From NCBI RefSeq assembly GCF_016862395.1, contig NZ_BOMW01000056.1, positions 1-64,000 of the forward strand: a stretch of DNA of 64,000 nucleotides, read 5' to 3'. The notes under the pieces were generated by a model that was not told where the DNA came from, ran no database searches, and was given only the letters and a program-made list of their open reading frames with translations. The translations under genes were made by a program, and so were the position numbers. This document shows positions 1 through 8,295 of this stretch, piece after piece; the stretch's first letter is position 1; each line of letters opens with the position of its first letter. Source of the stretch: Actinoplanes siamensis (GTDB lineage: Bacteria; Actinomycetota; Actinomycetes; Mycobacteriales; Micromonosporaceae).

Positions 1-90
1 CCGGCTCCGCTCGACCCGCCGGCTCCGCTCGACCCGCCGGCTCCGCTCGACCCGCCGGCTCCGCTCGACCCGCCGGCTCCGCTCGACCCG
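1..90 (+). repeat. Five perfect 18-bp tandem repeats coding PAPLDP
   Basis: The window opens inside a run of five identical 18-bp units beginning ccggctccgctcgacccg. They are in frame with the downstream adnA reading frame and each encodes Pro-Ala-Pro-Leu-Asp-Pro. The copies are identical at the nucleotide level, including synonymous positions, which suggests recent slippage expansion. The array may continue to the left of the window. Confidence 0.95.
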
Positions 91-2766
91 CCGGCCGCGG
101 GCGCCGCCGACGCCGTGGGACCCCCTGACGTCGCCGGTCCGGCCGGCTCCGGCACTTGCACCGGCCCCGCGAGCCCCGCCGGCCCGGCTTCTCCGGCCGC
201 GCCGCCTCCCGGGGACGAGATCTCTCCGGGCGGGCCGGTGGCGGAGGCCGTCGTCCGCACGTTCCGCTCGCCGGCCGCGGAGACCGCCTTCATCGCGCAC
301 GCCCTGCGCGAGGCGCACCTGCTCTACGGCGTCCCGTGGTCCCGGATGGCAGTGGTGATGCGCTCGGCCACCCTCCAGCAGCCCTCGGTGCAGCGCGCCC
401 TCACCGCCTCCGGTGTGCCCACCGTGATCCACGCCGAGGACCTGCCGCTGCACCTGCAGCCGGCGGTCGCGCCGTTCCTGCTGTTGCTGCGCTGCGCGCT
501 GGACCCGGGGCTGCTCGACGAGGAGGCCGCGGTCGCGCTCCTGCACTCGCCGCTGGGCGGGGCCGACCCGCTGGCCGAGCGGCGGTTGCGCCAGGGCCTG
601 CGGGCGCTCGCCGTGGCCGCCGGCGACCGGCGCCCGTCGGGGGAGCTGCTGGTCGACGCGGTCCGCGACCCGGCCGGGCTGGATCTGGTGGAGCGCCGCT
701 GGGCCCGCCCGGCGCAGACCATCGCCCGCCTGCTCACCGTGGCCCGCGCCGCCGCGGCCGAGCCCGGCGTCTCGGCCGAGGAGGTGCTGTGGACGGTCTG
801 GCGGGCCAGCGGCCTGGCCGACCGGTGGTACGCGTTGAGCACCGGCAACCTCCGGGTCACCGACCCGGCGCAGGCCGGCCGGGCCCGGCAGTGGCGTGCC
901 GAGGCCGCCGACCGGGACCTGGACGCCATGGTGGTACTCTTCGACGCGGCCGCCCGCTTCGTCGACCGCCTGCCCGGCGCGGGCGTCGGTGTGTTCCTCG
1001 ACCACGTGCTGGGTCAGGACCTGCCGGCCGACACGATCGCTCCGAGCGCCGATCGGGGCGAGGCGGTCCGCCTGCTCACCGCGCACGCCGCGAAGGGCCT
1101 GGAGTGGGACGTGGTGATCCTGGCCGGCGTGCAGGAGGGCCTCTGGCCCGACCTGCGCCTGCGCGGCAGCCTGCTCGGGTCGGAACGCCTGGTGGACGCG
1201 GTCGCCGGCCGCCCGGCCTCGGGCTCCGAGGCGGTGGTGGCCGAGACGTCCGCGCTGCTCGACGAGGAGCGCAGGCTCTTCTACGTCGCCGCCACCCGGG
1301 CCCGCCGCCGGCTGGTGGTGACCGCTGTCGCTTCGGCCGGTGCCGGCGGCGCGGCCGTCGAGGAGCAGCCCAGCCGCTTCCTCGCCGAGCTGGCCGCCGC
1401 CGGTCCGCGCCGGGATCCGGGCGCGGGCGACGATCCGTATGCGGATGTTCCGCCCCCGGACGAACCACCGGACCCGGACCCCTGGGATCCCGGCCCGCCC
1501 GGCGACGGCCCGGTCCCGCCGGATCCGGGTGCCGCGGGCGGTGCGTCCTTTCCGCCCGGCGACGCCCCGCTCCCGCCGGAGCCGGGTGCTTTTGGCGGTG
1601 TGGACGCGCTGCCCGGGGATGCCGTGGGCCGGTCCGGGACCGACGCTCTCGGCGGCGCGGAGTCCGCTGATCCGACCGAGGGCGACATTCTCGGAACGTC
1701 CGAACCGCGGCGTGGTGCTGCGCGCGAAGACGGCGAGGGGGACGGGGAGGAGGAGCACGACGTCGAGCTGGAGGTCGGCCGCGCGCCCCGGGCGTTGACG
1801 CTCACCTCACTGGTGGCCGAACTCCGTACCGTCGTGGTGTCCGCGGGCGAGACGCCCAGCCGCAGGCGCGCGGCGGCCGCCGAACTCGCCCGCCTCGCGG
1901 CCGCCGGAGTCCCCGGCGCCCATCCCGACGAGTGGTGGGGGCTGCGCCCGCTCTCCGACGACCGCCCGTTGGTCGACGACGGCGACCCGGTCAAGGTCAC
2001 CCCCTCGGCGATGGAGAGCGCCCTCCGCTGCAGCCTCCGCTGGCTGCTGGAACGCCACGGCGGCGCGGCCCCGTCCGGCCCCGCCCAGGGCATCGGCAAC
2101 CTGGTGCACGCCGCCGCGATGCTGGCCGAGGACGCGCACGCCGATCGGGAGAAGCTGGTGGAGTACGTCTCGGCCCGGTTCGACTCGATCGAGCTGGCCG
2201 CCCGCTGGATGGCCGGTCCGGAGCAGGAGCGTGCCCAGGCCATGGTCGACAAGCTGCTGCGCTGGCTGGCCGCGAACCCGCGGCGGCTGCTGGCGATCGA
2301 GCACGAGTTCACCGTCCGGCTGGAGGACGAGAACCGGCCGATCCAGCTCACCGGCCGGGTGGACCGGTTGGAGATCGACGAGGACGGCCGGCTCGTGGTG
2401 ATCGACCTGAAGACCGGCAAGTCCACCGCCCTCTCCGCCGACGTGGCGGAGAACCCGCAGCTCGCCGGCTATCAGGCGGCTGTCGACGCGGGTGCCTTCG
2501 CGGACTACGGCACGGACAGCGGCGGCGCGGCCCTGGTGCAGCTCGGGCCGGGCAAGGAGGCCCGCGAGCAGATGCAGGTGCCGCTCACCGAGGCTACCGA
2601 CCCGCAGTGGGCGTACGCCATGGTCCGCCGCACCGCCGAGACGATGGCCGCCGCCACGTTCTCCGCGGTGGCGAACAGCCGGTGCCGGGTCTGCCCGGTG
2701 CGCACCAGCTGCCCGGTCTCCGGAAAGGGCCGCCAGGTCGTGGAACCCCCGAAAGATCAGCGATGA
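1..2766 (+). CDS. adnA: AdnA-type helicase-nuclease subunit (5' end outside window)
   Basis: UvrD-like helicase subunit of a double-strand-break resection complex, partnered with the AdnB product. The frame is open from base 1, so the N-terminal RecA domain with Walker A lies outside. Visible are the second RecA domain with the HAAKGLEWD motif (about 1080-1110) and the YVAATRARRRL motif (about 1280-1315). A proline- and acid-rich linker follows (about 1420-1790). The C-terminal PD-(D/E)XK nuclease has GRVDRLE, VIDLKTGK and QLAGYQ (2350-2480). One Cys near 2030 plus C-x2-C-x5-C near 2684-2711 match an AddB-type Fe-S cluster. The stop overlaps the adnB start as ATGA. In mycobacteria the order adnA-adnB is the same. 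The PAPLDP repeats and the long linker are unusual additions. Confidence 0.9.
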   Translation, partial: PAPLDPPAPLDPPAPLDPPAPLDPPAPLDPPAAGAADAVGPPDVAGPAGSGTCTGPASPAGPASPAAPPPGDEISPGGPVAEAVVRTFRSPAAETAFIAHALREAHLLYGVPWSRMAVVMRSATLQQPSVQRALTASGVPTVIHAEDLPLHLQPAVAPFLLLLRCALDPGLLDEEAAVALLHSPLGGADPLAERRLRQGLRALAVAAGDRRPSGELLVDAVRDPAGLDLVERRWARPAQTIARLLTVARAAAAEPGVSAEEVLWTVWRASGLADRWYALSTGNLRVTDPAQAGRARQWRAEAADRDLDAMVVLFDAAARFVDRLPGAGVGVFLDHVLGQDLPADTIAPSADRGEAVRLLTAHAAKGLEWDVVILAGVQEGLWPDLRLRGSLLGSERLVDAVAGRPASGSEAVVAETSALLDEERRLFYVAATRARRRLVVTAVASAGAGGAAVEEQPSRFLAELAAAGPRRDPGAGDDPYADVPPPDEPPDPDPWDPGPPGDGPVPPDPGAAGGASFPPGDAPLPPEPGAFGGVDALPGDAVGRSGTDALGGAESADPTEGDILGTSEPRRGAAREDGEGDGEEEHDVELEVGRAPRALTLTSLVAELRTVVVSAGETPSRRRAAAAELARLAAAGVPGAHPDEWWGLRPLSDDRPLVDDGDPVKVTPSAMESALRCSLRWLLERHGGAAPSGPAQGIGNLVHAAAMLAEDAHADREKLVEYVSARFDSIELAARWMAGPEQERAQAMVDKLLRWLAANPRRLLAIEHEFTVRLEDENRPIQLTGRVDRLEIDEDGRLVVIDLKTGKSTALSADVAENPQLAGYQAAVDAGAFADYGTDSGGAALVQLGPGKEAREQMQVPLTEATDPQWAYAMVRRTAETMAAATFSAVANSRCRVCPVRTSCPVSGKGRQVVEPPKDQR

Positions 2767-5700
2767 GAGCCGACGCCGGTCCCCGTTACACCCCGGCCGA
2801 GCTGGCCCGGCTGCTCCGCCTCCCGCCGCCCACCGACGAGCAGGCGGCGATCGTCGCGCACCCGGTGAAACCGCTGCTCGTGGTCGCCGGCGCCGGCTCC
2901 GGCAAGACCGAGACGATGGCGTCCCGGGTGGTCTGGCTGGTCGCCAACGGGTACGCGCATCCGGGCGAGATCCTCGGCCTCACGTTCACCCGCAAGGCCG
3001 CCGGCGAGCTGGCCCACCGGGTCCGCACCCGGCTCGGCCAGTTGGCCCGGCGCCTGGGCGGCCGGGACGACGCGCTGACCGGCGAGGCGACCATCTCGAC
3101 CTACCACTCCTACGCGGCCCGGGTGGTCACCGAGCACGGCCTGCGTGGCGGTTTCGAGCCCTCCGCCCGGCTGCTCACCGAGGCGGCTCGCTGGCAGATC
3201 GTGGATTCCCTGGTCCGGGCGTACACCGGGGAGATGACCGGCCTGAACCGCGCGCCGGGCACGGTCACCGACGACGTGCTGGCGCTCTCCGCCGAGCTCG
3301 CCGAGCACCTGAAGACCCCGGACGACCTGGCCGCCTGGACCGGCCGGTTCTTCGCCGACGTGCAGTCGTTTCCCGGCCGGATGTACTCCGACGTGGCCGA
3401 GATGCTGCGCCGGCAGCAGCACCGGCTCACCCTGCTGCCCCTGGTCCGCCTCTACGAGCGGCGCAAGCTCGACCTGGAGGCGATGGACTTCGGTGACCAG
3501 ATGGCCCGCGCCGCGCTGGTCGCCCGGGACCACCCGGCGGTCGGCGCGATCGAGCGCGGACGGTACAAGGTGGTCCTGCTCGACGAATACCAGGACACCA
3601 GCCACGCCCAGGTGACGATGCTGAACAACCTGTTCGGCGGCGGCCACCCGGTCACCGCGGTGGGCGACCCGTGCCAGTCGATCTACGGCTGGCGGGGCGC
3701 GTCGGCCGGCACCCTGGAGCGTTTCCCCACCGAGTTCCCGGACGCCGAGGGCCGCCCGGCCTGGGTACACAGCCTCACCCGGAGCTGGCGCAACCGCCCG
3801 GAGATCCTGCAGGTGGCGAACGTGATCTCGGCGCCGCTGCGGGCCCGGGTGGGCGTGCTGCGGCCGGCCGAGCGGGTGGCCGAGGCGGTGGGCGGGCGGA
3901 CCGTGGCGTGCGCGTTGCTGCCGACGTACGCCGACGAGGCGGGCTGGATCGCGGACTCGATGCTCACCACCTGGCGGATCGCCGCCGGGATGCCGCGGGC
4001 ACTGCCCGAGGAGATCCCGCTCGACCGCCGCCCGACCAGCGCGGTGCTGGTCCGGGTGCGTAGCCAGATCCCGGTGATCGAGGAGGCGCTGCGGGCCCGC
4101 GGCCTGCCGGTCGAGGTGGTCGGCCTGGGCGGTCTGCTGGACACGCCCGAGGTCCGGGACGTGGTGTGCACGCTGCGGGTGCTCGCCGACCCGACCGATG
4201 GCGCGTCGCTGCTGCGGCTGCTCACCGGGGCGCGCTGGCGGATCGGCCCGCGGGACCTGGTCGCCCTGCACCGGCGTTCCCGGGCGATCGCGGCGACGCG
4301 GGTGACCGACAAGGAGGATCCGCTCGACGACGCCACCCTGATCGAGGCGATGGCCGACCTGGGCGCCCCGCACCAGTACTCGGTCGAGGGGTTCGCCCGG
4401 CTGTCCGCGTACAGCCGGGAGCTCGGCGCCCTCCGGCAGCGCCTGGACCAGCCGCTGCCCGACCTGCTCGCGGACATCGAGCGGACCATCGGCCTGGACG
4501 TCGAGGTGGCCGTCCGCGGCTGGGCGGCCGGTGACGCCGGGCTGGCCCGCGCCCACCTGGACGCGCTCGGCGAGGCCGCCACCCGCTACGTCAACGAGAA
4601 CGAGACCGGCACGATCAGCGGCTTCCTGGCCTTCCTGGCCGCCGCCGAGGAGGAGGAGCGCGGGCTGGAGCCGGGCCAGGTGGACGTGGTGGAGGGGGCG
4701 GTGCAGATCCTCACCGCGCACGCCGCGAAGGGCCTGGAGTGGGACGTGGTCTCGGTGGCCGGCCTGTGCCGGGGCGTCTGGCCCGGCCTGGTCCGCGGCT
4801 CGGACCACTACCTGGGCGGCATCGGCGTGCTGCCGTTCCCGCTGCGCGGCGACGCGTCCGGCCTGCCCGCGCTGAACCTGGACGACGCGGTCGAGCAGAA
4901 GGACGTGAACGCCGCGCTGTCGGATTTCACCCGCGCCTGGCGGGAGCACGACGAGCGCGAGGAGCGCCGCCTGGCGTACGTCGCGATGACCCGCCCGCGC
5001 CGGCTGCTGCTCTGCTCCGGCTACTGGTGGGGCGACGGCGTGAAGCGCCCGCGCGGGCCGTCGGTCTTCCTCGAGGAGGCGCGCGCGACCTGCGCGGAGG
5101 GCGCCGGCGTGGTGACCGTCTGGACGCCGGAGCCGGCGCCCGGCGAGACCAACCCGAGCGACGAGGTGGTGTCTGTCGCCGAGTGGCCGGCCGACCCGCT
5201 CGGCCTGCGCCGCCCGGCGATGGCCGCGGCCGCCGACCTGATCCGCCGCATGATCGCCGACCCCGACGCGTCCGCGGCGGAGGCCTTCGCGGACCTCGCG
5301 GCCGCCGATCCGGAGATCGCGGCGCGCGCCGGGCTCGCCGCCGATCTCGCGGGCCTGGCCGCTTCCCCCGAGGATCCGGGTTCGCCCGATCCGGTCGCGC
5401 CCGGGTTGGCGTCGCTCGACCGGGCCTCTCTGGTGGCCGCGGCTTCCGCCGCCGACCGGGTCTCCGCGCGGGTCGACCCGGACGTCACCCGCTGGCGCCA
5501 GGAGGCGAAGCTGCTGCTCGCCGAGCGCCGGGAACGCACCCGCCGGGACGGCCCGATCGAGGTCGCCCTGCCCCCGCACCTCTCGGTCTCCCAACTGGTG
5601 GTCCTCCGCCGCGACCCGCAGGCCCTGGCCCGTTCGCTGCGTCGTCCGCTCCCGCAGCGCCCGGCCCCGCACGCCCGCCGCGGCACCGCCTTCCACGTCT

Positions 5701-6170
5701 GGCTGGAGCAGCGCTTCGGCGCGGCCCGGCTGATCGACATCGACGAGCTGCCCGGCGCGGCCGACGACAGCGCGGTCGCCGACGAGGAGCTGGCCGAGTT
5801 GCAGCAGGCGTTCCTGACCGGGGAGTGGGCCGACCGCACCCCGATCGACGTCGAGGTCCCGTTCGCCACCACGGTCGGCGGTGTGGTGCTCCGCGGCCGG
5901 ATGGACGCGGTCTTCGCCGACCCGGGCGGCCGGTTCGACGTGATCGACTGGAAGACCGGCCGCCGGCCGTCCGGCGCCGAGGCCGAGGCGGCAGCGGTTC
6001 AGCTCTCCGCGTACCGGATCGCCTGGGCCACGCTGGCCGGAGTCCCGGTCACCCGGGTCCGGGCCGGCTTCCACTATGTCCGCGAACAGGTCACCGTCCG
6101 CCCGGCCGACCTGATGGACGTCGCCGCGCTGGCCGAGCTGATCACGGAGATCCCGAAGGAGGCCCGGTAG
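2763..6170 (+). CDS. adnB: AdnB-type ATP-dependent helicase-nuclease subunit
   Basis: UvrD/Rep-family motor fused to a C-terminal nuclease, expected to act with AdnA in resecting DNA ends for recombination. The 1135-aa product shows Walker A GAGSGKTET (residues 43-51), Walker B LLDEYQDTS, motif III GDPCQSIYGWRG (about 300), motif V HAAKGLEWD (about 652) and motif VI YVAMTRPRR (about 740). The RecB-like nuclease has GTAFHVWLEQRF (about 975), RGRMDAVF and IDWKTGRR (about 1062), then QLSAYR. No Fe-S cysteine set is visible here, unlike AdnA. The ATG overlaps the adnA stop, so translation is probably coupled. The last 29 bp overlap the convergent gene at 6142-6588. Confidence 0.95.
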   Translation: MRADAGPRYTPAELARLLRLPPPTDEQAAIVAHPVKPLLVVAGAGSGKTETMASRVVWLVANGYAHPGEILGLTFTRKAAGELAHRVRTRLGQLARRLGGRDDALTGEATISTYHSYAARVVTEHGLRGGFEPSARLLTEAARWQIVDSLVRAYTGEMTGLNRAPGTVTDDVLALSAELAEHLKTPDDLAAWTGRFFADVQSFPGRMYSDVAEMLRRQQHRLTLLPLVRLYERRKLDLEAMDFGDQMARAALVARDHPAVGAIERGRYKVVLLDEYQDTSHAQVTMLNNLFGGGHPVTAVGDPCQSIYGWRGASAGTLERFPTEFPDAEGRPAWVHSLTRSWRNRPEILQVANVISAPLRARVGVLRPAERVAEAVGGRTVACALLPTYADEAGWIADSMLTTWRIAAGMPRALPEEIPLDRRPTSAVLVRVRSQIPVIEEALRARGLPVEVVGLGGLLDTPEVRDVVCTLRVLADPTDGASLLRLLTGARWRIGPRDLVALHRRSRAIAATRVTDKEDPLDDATLIEAMADLGAPHQYSVEGFARLSAYSRELGALRQRLDQPLPDLLADIERTIGLDVEVAVRGWAAGDAGLARAHLDALGEAATRYVNENETGTISGFLAFLAAAEEEERGLEPGQVDVVEGAVQILTAHAAKGLEWDVVSVAGLCRGVWPGLVRGSDHYLGGIGVLPFPLRGDASGLPALNLDDAVEQKDVNAALSDFTRAWREHDEREERRLAYVAMTRPRRLLLCSGYWWGDGVKRPRGPSVFLEEARATCAEGAGVVTVWTPEPAPGETNPSDEVVSVAEWPADPLGLRRPAMAAAADLIRRMIADPDASAAEAFADLAAADPEIAARAGLAADLAGLAASPEDPGSPDPVAPGLASLDRASLVAAASAADRVSARVDPDVTRWRQEAKLLLAERRERTRRDGPIEVALPPHLSVSQLVVLRRDPQALARSLRRPLPQRPAPHARRGTAFHVWLEQRFGAARLIDIDELPGAADDSAVADEELAELQQAFLTGEWADRTPIDVEVPFATTVGGVVLRGRMDAVFADPGGRFDVIDWKTGRRPSGAEAEAAAVQLSAYRIAWATLAGVPVTRVRAGFHYVREQVTVRPADLMDVAALAELITEIPKEAR

Positions 6171-6588
6171 TGGCCGGCTGGTCCGCGCCGGCCGCGGCCA
6201 GCAGGTGGAGCAGGGCCGCGGCGTACGCCTCCTCCGCGGTCGCCGCCGGAAAGTCCACGATCTCCCCGAGCAGGTCGATCCGCACGCGACAGCCCGTCGC
6301 GTCCTGGCTCAGTGACCGGAAAGTCCCACCCAGCAACTCGCGCAGCTGATCCTCCCGCGGCAGCCAGATCGTCTCGTCGATCTCCACGTCGTCGAGCGCC
6401 CACTCGACCGTCCCGTTGAAACCGATGATCCGCCCCTCCGGCCGCTCGTGCACCTGTATCGACATGTTGCTGAGCACGAACAACTCGTCGTCGAGATCCC
6501 GGTCGGGGATCGCGAACCGGTCGCCGAGCCGCGGCTTCCAGACCAGCCCGGCGGCCTTGAGCTGCCATGCCATTTGCACGCCAAGCAC
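6142..6588 (-). CDS. Conserved hypothetical protein, 148 aa
   Basis: I do not recognise a characterised family. The protein is soluble with no signal peptide or membrane segment. A patterned core includes LVWKPRLGDRFAIP, IIGFNGTVEWAL and WLPREDQLRELLGG, followed by a hydrophobic Ala/Leu-rich C-terminal helix. The start is GTG at 6588, supported by GGAGG seven bases upstream (6596-6600 on the plus strand). An internal ATG at 6573 is the alternative. Codon use matches its neighbours. It converges on adnB and overlaps its 3' end by 29 bp, and its 5' side faces the cold-shock gene. The strong Shine-Dalgarno and normal codon bias make it a real gene; the function is unknown. Confidence 0.8.
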   Translation of the reverse strand: MLGVQMAWQLKAAGLVWKPRLGDRFAIPDRDLDDELFVLSNMSIQVHERPEGRIIGFNGTVEWALDDVEIDETIWLPREDQLRELLGGTFRSLSQDATGCRVRIDLLGEIVDFPAATAEEAYAAALLHLLAAAGADQPATTGPPSGSP

Positions 6589-6650
6589 TTTGCGGCCTCC
6601 CTGCCCGTGCTACGCTCGACCCGTTGTCAGTTTGGTTCCCAAGTACTCAG

Positions 6651-6683
6651 GAGCGCCTGTGGGGAAGTCTGCCCCAGGCGCTC
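6651..6683 (+). promoter_or_regulatory. Stable hairpin in the cold-shock gene leader
   Basis: GAGCGCC pairs with GGCGCTC and, after a two-base bulge, TGGGG pairs with CCCCA around a 7-base loop. CTTTG follows. It lies about 130 bases before the cspA-like ATG, so it should be in the 5' untranslated leader if the promoter is upstream near 6610. It could be an attenuator or an RNA-structure switch; no long T-tract follows, so simple termination is less likely. Confidence 0.5.
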
Positions 6684-6811
6684 TTTGTCGTAACCCGGGT
6701 TTCTCCGGTACGGGCGATCAGTACGGCGACACGAGACCCACAGAATGCGGGTCTTACCACCTCGTTTCCGTCCATGATGGGCGGGAACGATCGACCGTCG
6801 AGGAGACGAGC

Positions 6812-7015
6812 ATGGTTACCGGCGTTGTGAAGTGGTTCAACGCGGACAAGGGCTTCGGGTTCATCACCCCGGACGACGGCGGCGCCGACGTCTTCGCCCA
6901 CTTCTCCGCGATCCAGATGTCCGGCTACCGGGCCCTGGAGGAGAACCAGCGGGTTGAGTTCGAGGTGACCCAGGGCCAGAAGGGCCCGCAGGCCGCGAAC
7001 ATCCGCGCTCTCTGA
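6812..7015 (+). CDS. Cold-shock domain protein, CspA family
   Basis: A 67-aa single cold-shock domain RNA/DNA chaperone. It shows the VKWFNADKGFGFI segment containing RNP1 (KGFGFI) and RNP2 as VFAHF, with the usual short length of the family. The ATG at 6812 is preceded by GAGGAG at a normal distance. An open frame extends upstream, but that part lacks coding character and would destroy the standard length. The gene stands alone, with an unusually long leader containing a stable hairpin (6651-6683), and is followed by a G+C-rich hairpin (7030-7051). Cold-shock genes are often controlled through structured leaders, so leader control is plausible here but inferred. Confidence 0.95.
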   Translation: MVTGVVKWFNADKGFGFITPDDGGADVFAHFSAIQMSGYRALEENQRVEFEVTQGQKGPQAANIRAL

Positions 7016-7029
7016 TCCAGGCCTGATCA

Positions 7030-7051
7030 GCGGCCGCCGTCCGGCGGCCGC
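7030..7051 (+). terminator. Hairpin terminator candidate for the cold-shock gene
   Basis: GCGGCCGCC pairs perfectly with GGCGGCCGC around a GTCC loop, 15 bases after the csp stop codon. No T-tract follows, as is common for actinobacterial terminators. Confidence 0.6.
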
Positions 7052-7062
7052 GGACAGCGTGG

Positions 7063-7103
7063 AAAAAAAATCGGCGCCGTACCCGCACGGGTGCGGCGCC
7101 GAT
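7063..7103 (-). terminator. Intrinsic terminator reading leftward
   Basis: ATCGGCGCCG and CGGCGCCGAT form a perfect 10-bp stem with an inner CCCG/CGGG. Eight A residues lie on its left (7063-7070), so on the minus strand the hairpin is followed directly by eight T residues. This is the most canonical intrinsic terminator in the window. The nearest minus-strand gene ends at 7478 and has its own terminator at 7432-7466, so what this one terminates is unclear. Confidence 0.8.
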
Positions 7104-7205
7104 GTCGTTCCGGGCTTGCGTGCGGCGCTGACGCCGTTCCGGACCGGCGTGCGGCGCTGACGCCGTTCCGCGTTCGCTCGCGTGCGACGCGGATGCCGCT
7201 CGGGA
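7091..7205. repeat. About four degenerate 29-31 bp tandem units
   Basis: A unit beginning gtgcggcgctgacgccgttc recurs at about 7091, 7120, 7149 and 7181 with increasing divergence. The first copy overlaps the stem of the leftward terminator. No open frame of credible length uses the array. Confidence 0.7.
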
Positions 7206-7351
7206 CCGTCACGCTCACGGGTGATCTCCACTGCGCCCGCCACGCCTGATGTGGGCCCTTCCCGATCCGGATGCTCCGCGCGGCCGGTCCGCGGCTGGCG
7301 GGTCCGGGCGGCTCCGGCCATACCAGAGCAATCTCGTGAAACGACCGCGAT

Positions 7352-7431
7352 CAGCGGTGGGCCGTGAGGCAACGGCGGCCGGGAGTAGCGAGCCCGACCA
7401 GCGGTGGGCCGTGAGGCAACGGCGGCCGGGA
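7352..7431. repeat. 33-bp perfect direct repeat pair
   Basis: Two identical 33-bp copies starting cagcggtgggccgtgaggca lie at 7352-7384 and 7399-7431, starting 47 bases apart. They occupy the 462-bp gene-free spacer between the csp gene and the acyltransferase. I see no gene in that spacer. Confidence 0.9.
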
Positions 7432-7466
7432 CAAAACGAACAGGCTCCGGGATTTCCCGGAGCCTG
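7432..7466 (-). terminator. Terminator of the acyltransferase gene
   Basis: CAGGCTCCGGGA and TCCCGGAGCCTG form a 12-bp perfect inverted repeat at 7441-7466. On the minus strand it is followed by a T-rich tract (TTCGTTTTG). It lies 12 bases past the stop of the minus-strand gene. Confidence 0.85.
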
Positions 7467-7477
7467 ATCAGGATCGG

Positions 7478-8194
7478 TCAGACAGCGGCGGCGGGCTGGG
7501 GGAGCGGCGCCGTCCCGCCGAGGTGCGCCGGGAGCCACCAGCGGTCCTGGTCGTTCGCCGGCTTCTCCGGGTATGCCCGCTGGACCGCGTCGAGCAGCGA
7601 GCTCAACCGCTGCTTCAGCGCCGCGGTGACGGCCTCGGCCGACGCGCCCTCGGGCAGGTGCACGGCCTCGCCGATCTTGATGAGGACCGGCACGTGCCGC
7701 TTGGTGAGCTCCTTCCTCCGCCCCTTGGTCCACAGGCGGTGCGGGCCCCAGACGGCCATCGGGATCAGCGGGACCCGGGCCTCCTGCGCCATCCGCGCGG
7801 CGCCGGTTTTCAGCGCCTTGACGGTGAACGACTCGCTGATCGTCGCCTCCGGGAAGACGCCGACGATCTCACCACGCTCCAGGGCATCGGTGGCCTCGCG
7901 GAACGCCGCGGTGCCGGCCTTGCGGTCGACCGGGATGTGCCGCATGCCGCGCATCAGCGGGCCGCTCACCTTGTGGTCGAAGACCTGCTTCTTCGCCATG
8001 AAGCGGACCAGCCGTCTGGCCGGCTGGGCGCCGAGGCCGCAGAAGATGAAGTCGAGGTAACTCGAATGGTTGCTGGCCAGGACCGCGCCGCCAGTGCTCG
8101 GGATGTGCTCGCCGCCCTCGACCTCGATCTTGAGGTCGAGGGCGCGGAACATCGTCTTGGCCAGGGCGACGACCGGGGGATACACGAGTTCCAT
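7478..8194 (-). CDS. 1-acyl-sn-glycerol-3-phosphate acyltransferase, PlsC family
   Basis: Membrane-associated acyltransferase expected to acylate lysophosphatidate or a related acceptor in phospholipid synthesis. The acceptor motif NHSSYLD (H-x4-D) lies at about residues 45-51. The second block reads FPEATIS in place of the common FPEGTRS, and an IPVDRKAG segment lies between them. The 238-aa length is normal. I chose ATG 8194 rather than the longer frame from 8287 because TACCGT ends six bases upstream, fitting a leaderless transcript, and because MELVYPPVVALAK is a typical family start. The gene stands alone between a terminator and a divergent membrane-protein gene. Substrate preference cannot be read from the sequence. 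Confidence 0.9.
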   Translation of the reverse strand: MELVYPPVVALAKTMFRALDLKIEVEGGEHIPSTGGAVLASNHSSYLDFIFCGLGAQPARRLVRFMAKKQVFDHKVSGPLMRGMRHIPVDRKAGTAAFREATDALERGEIVGVFPEATISESFTVKALKTGAARMAQEARVPLIPMAVWGPHRLWTKGRRKELTKRHVPVLIKIGEAVHLPEGASAEAVTAALKQRLSSLLDAVQRAYPEKPANDQDRWWLPAHLGGTAPLPQPAAAV

Positions 8195-8295
8195 GGCAGC
8201 ACGGTAGCGGACATTTCTGGGAATCGACTGGGTCGGGCGGCTTTTCCACAGGTGCGTTTCGGTGGTTGACGGGCTGGTGGTGTTCACTGGTGGGC

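Noticed and set aside
2757..6074. A 1105-codon minus-strand open frame opposite adnB
   Set aside because: It is a shadow of high third-position GC in adnB. The plus strand has every helicase and nuclease motif; the minus frame has none.
8216..8245. Further SigR-type promoter (GGGAAT at 8217)
   Set aside because: No GTT lies 18-19 bases downstream of GGAAT.
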